DNA of 64,000 nt from an uncultured Eubacteriales bacterium (GTDB lineage: Bacteria; Bacillota; Clostridia; Oscillospirales; Acutalibacteraceae), in contig CAKSOL010000004.1 in NCBI GenBank assembly GCA_934477125.1, positions 1 through 64,000 on the forward strand, in the 5' to 3' direction. The notes beneath the pieces were generated by a model. The model was not told where the DNA came from and searched no databases. It saw nothing but the letters and a program-made list of their open reading frames with translations. The translations under genes were made by a program, and so were the position numbers. Shown here in pieces: positions 43,301 through 49,448 of this stretch (positions within the stretch are counted from its first letter, which is position 1; each line of letters opens with the position of its first letter).

Positions 43301-43337
43301 CAGGGTAATCCTTTTTAATATTTTTCAGTTCAAGCAT
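40332..43337 (-). CDS. ABC transporter, fused ATPase and FtsX/MacB-type permease
   Basis: 1001 residues. Residues 1-235 are a LolD/MacB-like ATPase with Walker A GPSGCGKTT, signature MSGGQMQRVAIARA and Walker B ILADEPTGALD. After a Lys/Glu-rich linker comes one membrane segment, a very large extracellular region (about 300-860), then three membrane segments with the FtsX-type EIGILRAIGASKRNV and the ending SRSAAKKDPVVALRTE. Such Bacillota proteins export or respond to peptides or envelope stress; the substrate is not known. The extracellular part has Ala/Ser/Gln-rich helical stretches (for example SSLSAAQLSAALAAA). ATG follows GGAGAATTGC. Confidence 0.92.
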   Translation of the reverse strand: MLELKNIKKDYPAGDGTVNALKGISLKFRSSEFVSILGPSGCGKTTMLNIIGGLDQYTAGDLIINGRPTKDFKDRDWDAYRNHSIGFVFQSYNLIPHQTVLQNVELALTLSGVSKSERRKRAAEALGRVGLSSQLNKRPSEMSGGQMQRVAIARAIVNDPDIILADEPTGALDTETSIQVMEILKEIANDRLVIMVTHNPELAERYSTRIIRMLDGVITDDTRPLGENEEQTPEKAEKKPERNGKKPSMSFFTAFGLSLKNLFTKKGRTVLTSFAGSIGIIGIALIFAVSHGMTTYINTVQEDTLSSYPLTLEAKHMDVGELMATFMGVGKSDSDHSDDKVYANEVIYDMLNALNGAGSKQNDLRSFKKYLEDKMQETGGDLPLRDAVSGIQYSYSSDMLIYTKSVDGTVIRSDTQEMLSDLMSEYFGMNMSAMTKMQESYGFSSDSSLFSMGSSSGTLWEEMLSGENGDPVSPLLKKQYDVIYGRWPAEYNEIVLVLNDNNELDDMSLYALGLKSKKDIDELMQAAVDKTEVQHKEQSWSYEEICNTEFRTVLNSSCYALDEKTGLYTDLSSTEAGRQYLYDNGVKLRVTGIIRPNEKAVSSMLKGSIAYTKLLTEYVLEESAKAPAVAAQKDSPDVDIFTGLPFKESTGELDSAKKAEAFKKYLSELDERGRADAYVKIMSIPDSEQVSAFVSQTVSGLSREQMEQQLAAALSGEMNMESEQIASYTSSMSDEDMREMFSKFAAEGYRKQYAEQAAAGLSSLSAAQLSAALAAAEGSYTEQQCADYYDSVLTFSESTYDENMSLLGCIDLDNPSSINLFAATFESKDVIEDAISDYNKTVEAMSQISYTDYVKLMMSSVTTVINAITYVLIAFVAVSLIVSSIMIGVITLISVQERTKEIGILRAIGASKRNVSSMFNAETVIIGFTSGALGVLITYLLCIPINLILHSLTGIAALRAFLPVPVAAALIVISVMLTLISGIIPSRSAAKKDPVVALRTE

Positions 43338-43368
43338 AGCAATTCTCCGTTAAAAATTTTCAATACTA

Positions 43369-43397
43369 ATTATAATGCCCCGAAAATTATTTTTCAA
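43369..43397 (-). promoter_or_regulatory. Promoter of ABC transporter gene
   Basis: Minus strand TTGAAA (43397-43392) and TATAAT (43374-43369) with a 17-base spacer, 31 bases before the start codon. Confidence 0.75.
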
Positions 43398-43429
43398 CGG
43401 TCGTCTGCCAAGTTTTACAATTCGTTCAT

Positions 43430-43644
43430 ACGAATTTAAATTTTAGTTCCGGATTTCGGAAATTACGGCAAAGCCGCCGCAGCCTTTTCTCCGTTCTCCG
43501 GCTCTGCGTTCTTTTCTCCGTTCTCCGGCTGACCGATATATGTCGGGTGACGCCCTGAAAACCCGGCAGCCTTTCCTGACTTAAACCGCGCTGCGTTCTG
43601 TAATTTCCTATGCGCTGACCGATTGCTTTCGCCAAATCATTCAT
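43430..43644 (-). pseudogene. Frameshifted XRE-family regulator remnant
   Basis: The first 24 residues, starting MNDLAKAIGQRIGNYRTQRG and followed by LSQE, are the first helices of a Cro/CI-type DNA-binding domain, with a good GGGAGG site in front. After that the frame breaks. In another frame the DNA reads HPTYIGQ, then PENGEKNA, the expected recognition-helix and turn region of the same family. A frameshift near 43560-43575 therefore separates the two halves. An 18-base sequence (CTTTTCTCCGTTCTCCGG on the plus strand) occurs twice, at 43484 and 43511, 27 bases apart. A working 72-residue protein from the open frame cannot be excluded. Confidence 0.65.
43484..43528. repeat. Two 18-base direct repeats in the XRE remnant
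   Basis: CTTTTCTCCGTTCTCCGG at 43484-43501 and 43511-43528, period 27 bases (nine codons). It encodes PENGEK in the shifted frame, consistent with a slippage duplication. Confidence 0.85.
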
Positions 43645-43689
43645 AAAGATACCTCCCTTATATTCTGAAAATATTGCTTTGCAAACTAT

Positions 43690-43731
43690 ATTATAAACAC
43701 TATTTGCCGAATAATCAATACTTATAGTATT
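43690..43731 (-). promoter_or_regulatory. Promoter and palindromic operator of the XRE remnant
   Basis: Minus strand TTGATT (43718-43713) and TATAAT (43695-43690), 17-base spacer. A perfect palindrome with arms AATACT and AGTATT (3-base gap, 43717-43731) touches the -35 box, as expected of an autorepressor site. Confidence 0.65.
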
Positions 43732-43800
43732 TAAATAAGGCTGTAATAATATAAAAGCCTCCGCAATTAAGCCCCGTTTTTCATTTCAATAATCTTTTTC

Positions 43801-43829
43801 TTTACATTTGCGTAATGTTGTGGTATAAT
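43801..43829 (+). promoter_or_regulatory. Promoter of rpsO
   Basis: TTTACA (43801-43806) and TATAAT (43824-43829) with a 17-base spacer. Confidence 0.82.
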
Positions 43830-43835
43830 CATTTA

Positions 43836-43940
43836 GCTACCGAATACTGAGCCTTTGGCGTCTGCCGCTTTTGCGGACTCACTCATTGACCTGCGGCTCG
43901 GTTTTGCGGCGGACAAACTTTTAAAAAAGGAGTGAAAGAA
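43836..43940 (+). promoter_or_regulatory. Structured rpsO leader, possible S15 autoregulatory element
   Basis: About 105 bases of leader with several complementary parts: GAGCC with GGCTC, and GCCGC with GCGG around TTTT. S15 is known to repress its own mRNA through leader structures that differ between lineages. No specific family fold is proven here. Confidence 0.4.
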
Positions 43941-44204
43941 ATGACTAAGGAAAAGAAACAGCAGATTATCGCGGAATACGCTACTCACGAGGGCGACACC
44001 GGTTCTCCGGAGGTTCAGATTGCTCTGCTCCATACCCGTATAACCGAGCTTAACGAGCATTTGCGCGTTCATCCGAAGGATAATCATTCTCACCGCGGTC
44101 TGCTCAAGATGGTAGGTCACCGCAGAAACCTGCTTGCTTACCTGCAAAAGACTGATATTGAGCGTTACCGCGCAATTATCAAAAAACTCGGCATCCGTAA
44201 GTAA
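43941..44204 (+). CDS. rpsO: 30S ribosomal protein S15
   Basis: 87 residues, full length. It binds 16S rRNA early in small-subunit assembly. GDTGSPEVQIALLHTRI, HPKDNHSHRGLL and KMVGHRRNLLAYL are standard S15 motifs. ATG at 43941 is chosen because AAAAAGGAG is 9 bases upstream; the GTG at 43932 lies within that site. rpsO followed by pnp is the common bacterial order. Confidence 0.97.
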   Translation: MTKEKKQQIIAEYATHEGDTGSPEVQIALLHTRITELNEHLRVHPKDNHSHRGLLKMVGHRRNLLAYLQKTDIERYRAIIKKLGIRK

Positions 44205-44211
44205 TAACATC

Positions 44212-44243
44212 CGCAGATCGGGCGCTTCGGTGTCCGGTCTGCG
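44212..44243 (+). promoter_or_regulatory. Hairpin after rpsO
   Basis: CGCAGATCGG pairs with CCGGTCTGCG, with an outer TAACA/TGTTA pairing. There is no U run after it, so it is more likely a processing or partial stop site within rpsO-pnp than a full terminator. Confidence 0.5.
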
Positions 44244-44275
44244 TTGCTGTTATAAAAAAGGAGAGGTCTCGCGTA

Positions 44276-44328
44276 TTAGCGGTAAATCGAGCGCCGCAGC
44301 CGCTATGCGGCGCCGGATTTATTGCTAA
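44276..44328 (+). promoter_or_regulatory. Long stem-loop in the pnp leader
   Basis: TTAGCGGTAAATC (44276-44288) pairs with GATTTATTGCTAA (44316-44328; two G-U pairs), and inside it GCGCCGCA pairs with TGCGGCGC. A stem of this length just before pnp resembles the RNase III-cleaved leader by which E. coli PNPase controls itself; by analogy only. Confidence 0.55.
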
Positions 44329-44365
44329 CCGCCGGCCCTCCTGAAAGAAAAGGAGTAAAAAAAGT

Positions 44366-46579
44366 ATGTTTGAAAACTACAAGGTTTATGAAACCACTAT
44401 TGCCGGCAGACCCTTCAAGCTCGAAACCGGCAAAATGGCGGGTCTTGCAAACGCGGCTTTCCTCGCCTCCTACGGCGAGACGACCGTTCTCTGCACCGTT
44501 ACCGCCTCCGACAAGCCGCGCGAGGGAGTAGACTTCTTCCCGCTTTCGGTTGATTACGAGGAAAAGCTTTACGCCGTCGGAAGAATCCCCGGCTCGTTCC
44601 AGCGCCGCGAAGGCAGAGCCAGCGAAAAGGCGATACTTGCCGCCCGCTGCATCGACCGTCCTATCCGTCCGCTGTTCCCCAAGGATATGCGCAACGACTG
44701 CTCGGTTGTCGCAACCGTTATGTCGGTTGACCCGGACTGCTCTCCCGAAATAACCGCCGCTATCGGAATTTCTGCGGCTATCGCCGTTTCCGATATTCCC
44801 TGGGACGGTCCTATTTCCAGCACCAACGTCGGCTTGGTTGACGGCGAAATCGTCATTAACCCGACTCTTGAGCAGAGAGCAAAGAGCGACCTTACGCTTA
44901 CCGTTTCTTCAACCGCCGACCTCGTTGCGATGATTGAAGCCGGAGCGAACGAGATATCCGACGAGCAGATGTTTGACTGCATTATGGCGGGTCATAAGGT
45001 CAACCAGGAGGTTGTCTCCTTTATCAACGGCATCGTCGCCGAAATCGGCAAGGAGAAGTTCACCTTTGAGTCCAGCAATCCCGACCCGGAAATTCTCGCC
45101 GAAATCGAGGCTTTCTGCATTGAGGACGTTAAAAAGGCTCTCGATACCGACGACAAGAATGTCCGCGACGCCGCTTTGCTCCCGATTTACAATGCGGTTC
45201 ACGAGCGCTACGACAGCCGCTTTGAGGGCTGCGAGGCTAAGATAGACGAGATTATGTATCTCATTCAGAAGCACATTGTCCGCGACTGGCTCAAAAACGA
45301 GCATAAGCGCGTTGACGGACGCGGAATTGACGAAATACGTCCGCTTGCCGCCGAGGTTGACCTGCTCCCCCGCGCTCACGGTTCGGGACTTTTCACCCGC
45401 GGTCAGACTCAGGTGCTTTCGGTTGCTACTCTCGCTCCCGTCAGCGAGGCTCAGAAGCTTGACGGACTTGACGAGGACACTACAAAGCGTTATATTCACC
45501 ATTATAATTTCCCGTCCTATTCTGTCGGCGAGACCCGTCCCTCAAGAGGACCGGGACGCCGCGAGATAGGTCACGGTGCTCTTGCAGAGCGCGCTCTGCT
45601 GCCGGTTATTCCGAGCGTTGAGGATTTCCCCTATACCATCCGCGTTGTTTCCGAGGTTCTTTCCTCGAACGGTTCAACCTCTCAGGGCTCCGTCTGCGGA
45701 TCTACCCTCGCTCTTATGGCGGCAGGCGTTCCGATTAAGGCTCCGGTTGCAGGAATTTCCTGCGGACTTATAACCGGCGAAAAGGGCGTATACGGCGATT
45801 TTATGACGATGGTTGACATTCAGGGTCTTGAGGATTTCTACGGAGATATGGACTTTAAGGTTGCCGGAACCCATAAGGGTATAACCGCAATACAGATGGA
45901 CTTAAAGGTTCACGGTCTTACCCCCGAAATCATCAAGGAAGCATTTGCAAAGACCCACAAGGCGCGCGATTATATTCTCGACGAGGTTATGGCGAAGGCT
46001 ATCGACAAGCCGCGCGAGGAGCTTTCAAAGTATGCTCCCAAGATGCTGACAACCGTTATCAGCCCGGACAAGATAGGCGATGTTATCGGAAAGCAGGGCA
46101 AGGTCATTCAGTCGATTCAGGAGCAGTGCGCCTGCGAGATTACGATTGAGGAGGACGGTCACGTTTATGTTGCCGGTCTTGACATCGAAAAGGCAAAACA
46201 GGCAGTTTCGATAATCGAGCTTATTGCGAACGACCCGGAGATAGGCGCTGTCTATTCCGGAAAGGTCACCCGTCTTATGACCTTCGGCGCGTTTGTTGAA
46301 ATAGCCCCCGGAAAAGAGGGACTGGTTCACATTTCAAAGCTTGACGTCAAGCGCGTTGAAAAGGTTGAGGATGTTGTTTCGGTCGGCGATCAGGTGCTTG
46401 TTAAGGTCACGGATATCGACGACCAGGGCAGAATAAACCTTTCCCGCCGCGACGCGCTGGTTGAGGTCAACGGCGCAGTTGTCGAGGAGGGAGCGGATGA
46501 GGACACACGTCCGCGCCGCGAGCATAATGACCGCAGAGACGGCGGACGTGAGCGCCGCGGTTTCCGCAGGAGAGACTGA
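44366..46579 (+). CDS. pnp: Polynucleotide phosphorylase
   Basis: 737 residues, the phosphorolytic 3'-5' exoribonuclease of mRNA decay. Two RNase PH-like domains are joined by a helical linker, with PSRGPGRREIGHGALAERAL in the second. Then come a KH domain (DKIGDVIGKQGKVIQSIQE, about 570-600) and an S1 domain (AVYSGKVTRLMTFGAFVEI, from about 630). The C-terminal tail is Arg/Asp-rich and probably disordered. ATG follows AAAAGGAG. Promoter may be that of rpsO with control at the hairpins between. Confidence 0.97.
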   Translation: MFENYKVYETTIAGRPFKLETGKMAGLANAAFLASYGETTVLCTVTASDKPREGVDFFPLSVDYEEKLYAVGRIPGSFQRREGRASEKAILAARCIDRPIRPLFPKDMRNDCSVVATVMSVDPDCSPEITAAIGISAAIAVSDIPWDGPISSTNVGLVDGEIVINPTLEQRAKSDLTLTVSSTADLVAMIEAGANEISDEQMFDCIMAGHKVNQEVVSFINGIVAEIGKEKFTFESSNPDPEILAEIEAFCIEDVKKALDTDDKNVRDAALLPIYNAVHERYDSRFEGCEAKIDEIMYLIQKHIVRDWLKNEHKRVDGRGIDEIRPLAAEVDLLPRAHGSGLFTRGQTQVLSVATLAPVSEAQKLDGLDEDTTKRYIHHYNFPSYSVGETRPSRGPGRREIGHGALAERALLPVIPSVEDFPYTIRVVSEVLSSNGSTSQGSVCGSTLALMAAGVPIKAPVAGISCGLITGEKGVYGDFMTMVDIQGLEDFYGDMDFKVAGTHKGITAIQMDLKVHGLTPEIIKEAFAKTHKARDYILDEVMAKAIDKPREELSKYAPKMLTTVISPDKIGDVIGKQGKVIQSIQEQCACEITIEEDGHVYVAGLDIEKAKQAVSIIELIANDPEIGAVYSGKVTRLMTFGAFVEIAPGKEGLVHISKLDVKRVEKVEDVVSVGDQVLVKVTDIDDQGRINLSRRDALVEVNGAVVEEGADEDTRPRREHNDRRDGGRERRGFRRRD

Positions 46580-46603
46580 TTCCCCGAAAAATCTTAATAT
46601 TTG

Positions 46604-46657
46604 AGCCGCGGAAGTAAAAGCGCAAAGCCTCTTATTTCCGCGGCTTTGCTTTTCCCC
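46604..46657 (+). terminator. Terminator 1 after pnp
   Basis: AGCCGCGGAA pairs with TTCCGCGGCT, followed by TTGCTTTT. Confidence 0.75.
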
Positions 46658-46669
46658 GGTAAATCAAAG

Positions 46670-46712
46670 CCGGCGTCCTGAGCTTAAAACACAGGACGCC
46701 GGGCAGTTTTTA
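46670..46712 (+). terminator. Terminator 2 after pnp
   Basis: CCGGCGTCCTG (46670-46680) pairs with CAGGACGCCGG (46692-46702) and is followed by GCAG and five T. Confidence 0.8.
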
Positions 46713-46856
46713 TTCGGAAAATAAAATGCGGATTATGCGGCGCAATCCGCAGAAAGGCTTTCGTTTACTTCTGCTCCGAGTTCGGAGAAGCCCCGATTTA
46801 TCGGCTTTGCTTAACTTAGCCAGCGCTTTGATTTTACTTCCGATATTATTAAACAT
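46710..46856 (-). CDS. Small basic ORF divergent from XRE regulator, possibly frameshifted
   Basis: 48 residues, too short for most gene finders. It has an excellent promoter (46899-46927), a GAGGAGG site and ATG. The product begins MFNNIGSKIKALAKL and then is rich in Arg/Lys/Ser. The start resembles small Clostridia proteins of the MFxNIGxKIKxLAK type, whose members usually continue differently. In another frame the second half reads GFSELGAEV then NESLSADCAA before a stop, so a frameshift is possible. I cannot assign a function. Its control region is shared with the XRE gene on the other strand. Confidence 0.5.
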   Translation of the reverse strand: MFNNIGSKIKALAKLSKADKSGLLRTRSRSKRKPFCGLRRIIRILFSE

Positions 46857-46880
46857 AAATTTTCCTCCTCAAACGTCTTT

Positions 46881-46899
46881 TTACGTTAATGTGACGTAA
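46881..46899. promoter_or_regulatory. Operator 1 of the XRE/small ORF control region
   Basis: TTACGT and ACGTAA arms with 7 bases between them, at the -10 box and start site of the leftward promoter. Confidence 0.6.
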
Positions 46900-46927
46900 T
46901 TATAGCATAAAATTATGTTATTGTCAA
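46899..46927 (-). promoter_or_regulatory. Promoter of the small divergent ORF
   Basis: Minus strand TTGACA (46927-46922) and TATAAT (46904-46899), 17-base spacer; both hexamers are consensus. Confidence 0.85.
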
Positions 46928-46946
46928 TACGTTATATTAACGTATT
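46926..46946. promoter_or_regulatory. Operator 2 of the XRE/small ORF control region
   Basis: Perfect inverted repeat: arms AATACGTTA and TAACGTATT with a TAT centre. It covers the edge of the leftward -35 box and lies 15 bases before the XRE start codon. A half-site ATACGTTA recurs after the XRE gene at about 47234. Confidence 0.7.
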
Positions 46947-46961
46947 GGAGATAATATTAAA

Positions 46962-47219
46962 ATGAAGAAAATTTGTTATTACGATAATAAGAATATCATT
47001 TTCGAGCGGCTGCAGAAATTGAGAGAGTCAAAAGGACTCTCTCAGAGCGGTTTGGCGGCGCGGCTGCAAACGATGAATGTGAATATCGACCAGCAGATGA
47101 TAAGCAAAATCGAAAAAAACCGGCGGCAGGTAACCGATTACGAGCTTGCGTGTATCTGCAAATGCCTGTCTGTTACGCCGGACGAGCTGCTCGGATTCTC
47201 AGAGATGAAATTTGACTGA
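46962..47219 (+). CDS. XRE-family transcriptional regulator
   Basis: 85 residues, a single Cro/CI-type helix-turn-helix domain with short tails. FERLQKLRESKGLSQSGLAARLQ and IDQQMISKIEKNRRQVTDYELACICKCLSVTPDELLGF cover the five helices. It faces the small ORF at 46710-46856 across a region with two palindromes that probably are its operators, so it likely represses both itself and the divergent ORF. The layout resembles phage-type or toxin-antitoxin-type switches, but no partner function is known. Confidence 0.88.
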   Translation: MKKICYYDNKNIIFERLQKLRESKGLSQSGLAARLQTMNVNIDQQMISKIEKNRRQVTDYELACICKCLSVTPDELLGFSEMKFD

Positions 47220-47283
47220 AAAAATCGCCTTAAAATACGTTAAAAAAGTGAAATTGGTGCTTTTTTTTTCAGCGGATATATGA

Positions 47284-47289
47284 TATAAT
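47284..47289 (+). promoter_or_regulatory. Extended -10 of lipoprotein gene
   Basis: TATAAT preceded by TGA (extended -10 form), 36 bases before the start; the -35 region is only a T run. Confidence 0.55.
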
Positions 47290-47325
47290 GCTATTTGTAT
47301 AGGTTTATTTTCGGGAGGTGACGGT

Positions 47326-48627
47326 TTGAAGCTCAGAACGGTATTATGCGCGTTTCTTTCGGCGGCTATGGTCGCCGGGCTTTGCGGCTGTCAGCTTTTC
47401 ACCGCCGAAACCGACAATCTTCTTGCCGCCCCCAAGCTTACGGGCGAGCTTCAGCCTATCGGAGCGGCGCTTTCTTCGGGAATAAAGGGAGAATACACTC
47501 TGCGCTACCCCTCCGGAGGAGACCGGCGCAGCGCGGTTATCCTTGAGGATATCGACCGCGACGGCGTTAGGGAGGCTTTCGCGTTTTACAGCCGCGGCGA
47601 GGAGGAAATGCACCTCGTTATGATAAAAAGGCGCGGCGAAAAATGGGTCGTTTCGGACGATACAAGCCTTGTTGCCGGCGGAGTTGAAAAAATCGAGTTT
47701 TACGATTTCGACGGCGACGGAACCGACGAAATAACCGTCGGCTGGGAAATTCACGGAGCCGCCGACAAGCAGCTTTCTGTATATAACGTCCGCTCGGATA
47801 AGTTCGAGCAGATTTTTCAGCAGAAGTATACCGCATATATCGGCTGTAATCTCGATATGGACGGTCCGGACGAGCTGTTCTTGCAGCTGCTTTCCTCCGC
47901 CGACCAGACCAACCGCGCTTATGTTTTCCGGTATGAGGACGGAGAGTTCAGGGAATATTCCTCCTGCGCTATGGACAGGGGGGTTAAGTCAATCGTATCC
48001 CAGAGGGCGCTGCCGCTTTCCTCAGGGCAAACTGCGGTTTATGTTGACGAGCTTAAAAACGCCGGCGCCGTTACCGAGGTTCTGTTTTTATCAAAGGGGC
48101 AGCTTGTAAATCCCCTGCTCGATTCAACGAGCGTTGAAAATTCGCGCACCGAAAGGGCAGCCTCGATTGAGCTTTCGGATATGGATATGGACGGTCTAAT
48201 TGAAATACCGATTGCCGAGGAAATCCCTGCCGTTACAGGCTCGGTTGAAAAATGCTATTATACCCATTGGTGCAGCTTTAACGGAGAAAGTCTTACCGTT
48301 AAGCGGACCGACCTTATAAATCAGAGCGACGGATTTTATATGGTTATACCCGAAAAATGGATAGGTCACATTGCGGTTTACCGCGATACCGAAAAGCGGC
48401 TGCGGGAGTTTTATGCTCTTGACGACAACGGTCAGCCGACGGCGCGGCTTGCTCAGCTGAGAACGGTTAAAATCAAGGAATGGGATAAAGGCTCCTATCC
48501 GCGCAGCGGGCTTACCGAGCTGCTGCGCAACAAGGAAACCGTTCTGGCAGGAAGCGTGAACCCTCAGGCAGGAGCGCTTGCAATCGGGATGGACGTCTTT
48601 AAGCGTCAGCTTTTTATTCTGGATTAA
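47326..48627 (+). CDS. Lipoprotein with Asp-rich calcium-binding-like repeats
   Basis: 433 residues from TTG with GGGAGGTGA in front. Signal peptide and lipobox GLCGC (Cys22) predict a lipoprotein on the outer face of the membrane. Three DxDxDG-type motifs (DIDRDGVREA, DFDGDGTDEI, DMDMDGLIEI) resemble FG-GAP/VCBS or EF-hand-like loops of beta-propeller proteins. The family is unknown to me. The following two-component genes start 33 bases after its stop codon, so it might be a sensor partner or a target of that system. Confidence 0.78.
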   Translation: MKLRTVLCAFLSAAMVAGLCGCQLFTAETDNLLAAPKLTGELQPIGAALSSGIKGEYTLRYPSGGDRRSAVILEDIDRDGVREAFAFYSRGEEEMHLVMIKRRGEKWVVSDDTSLVAGGVEKIEFYDFDGDGTDEITVGWEIHGAADKQLSVYNVRSDKFEQIFQQKYTAYIGCNLDMDGPDELFLQLLSSADQTNRAYVFRYEDGEFREYSSCAMDRGVKSIVSQRALPLSSGQTAVYVDELKNAGAVTEVLFLSKGQLVNPLLDSTSVENSRTERAASIELSDMDMDGLIEIPIAEEIPAVTGSVEKCYYTHWCSFNGESLTVKRTDLINQSDGFYMVIPEKWIGHIAVYRDTEKRLREFYALDDNGQPTARLAQLRTVKIKEWDKGSYPRSGLTELLRNKETVLAGSVNPQAGALAIGMDVFKRQLFILD

Positions 48628-48660
48628 ATTTTATTATGAGGTCTTACGGGAGGAGCGCAA

Positions 48661-49356
48661 ATGAAAAAGATACTTATTGTTGAGGACGAATCGGCAATAC
48701 GCGAATTTGAAGCGATAAATCTGAAGCGCGTCGGTTATGAAACCGAGGAGGCGGCCTCCGGCGAGGAAGCGCTCGAAATATACGACAGCGCGCCCGGAAC
48801 CTTTGATATCGCACTTCTGGACGTTATGATGCCGGGGATGGACGGCTTTGCGCTCTGCAAGGAGCTGCGGCAGAGAAGCTCCTCGATAGGAATTATTATG
48901 CTGACTGCGAAATCGCAGGAAATGGATAAAATAAGCGGACTTATGCTCGGAGCGGACGATTATATAACAAAGCCGTTCAGCCCTACCGAGCTGCTGGCGA
49001 GGGTTGACTCGCTTTACCGCCGCGTTTCGATGCACTCAGCCGCCGGGCAGACCCCCTCTGATGAGATAACCCTCGGCGAATTCAAGCTCAACCTCCGCCG
49101 CAGAACCCTTTCAAAATCGGGGCGCAACATTGAGCTGACGCAGGTTGAGTTTCAGATGATGGAATATTTCTTCACCAATCCCGACACGGCTCTCAGCCGC
49201 ACCGACATACTCCGCAGGGTATGGGGAGAAAATTATTACGGCGAGGAAAAAATCGTTGACGTTAATATCAGGCGTCTGCGAATGAAGATAGAGGACGACC
49301 CCTCCGCCCCGGCTCACCTTGTTACGGTCTGGGGAATGGGGTATAAGTGGGCGTAA
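48661..49356 (+). CDS. Two-component response regulator, OmpR/PhoB type
   Basis: 231 residues. The receiver domain has the phospho-acceptor Asp54 (ALLDVMMPGMDG), Thr82 and Lys104 (TKPFSPTELL). The C-terminal winged helix (about 130-231) has the recognition-helix region VDVNIRRLRMKIED and ends VWGMGYKWA. It lies 92 bases before its cognate kinase. The operon also includes the lipoprotein upstream. Confidence 0.95.
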   Translation: MKKILIVEDESAIREFEAINLKRVGYETEEAASGEEALEIYDSAPGTFDIALLDVMMPGMDGFALCKELRQRSSSIGIIMLTAKSQEMDKISGLMLGADDYITKPFSPTELLARVDSLYRRVSMHSAAGQTPSDEITLGEFKLNLRRRTLSKSGRNIELTQVEFQMMEYFFTNPDTALSRTDILRRVWGENYYGEEKIVDVNIRRLRMKIEDDPSAPAHLVTVWGMGYKWA

Positions 49357-49448
49357 GGCAAGCGCCTGAGCCGAAAGGCAAAGCGCCGCAGGGATATAGT
49401 TTTCCCGGTCGGCGGTTATTAGAGTATTTTTTCAGGAGGTAAGAAGGA

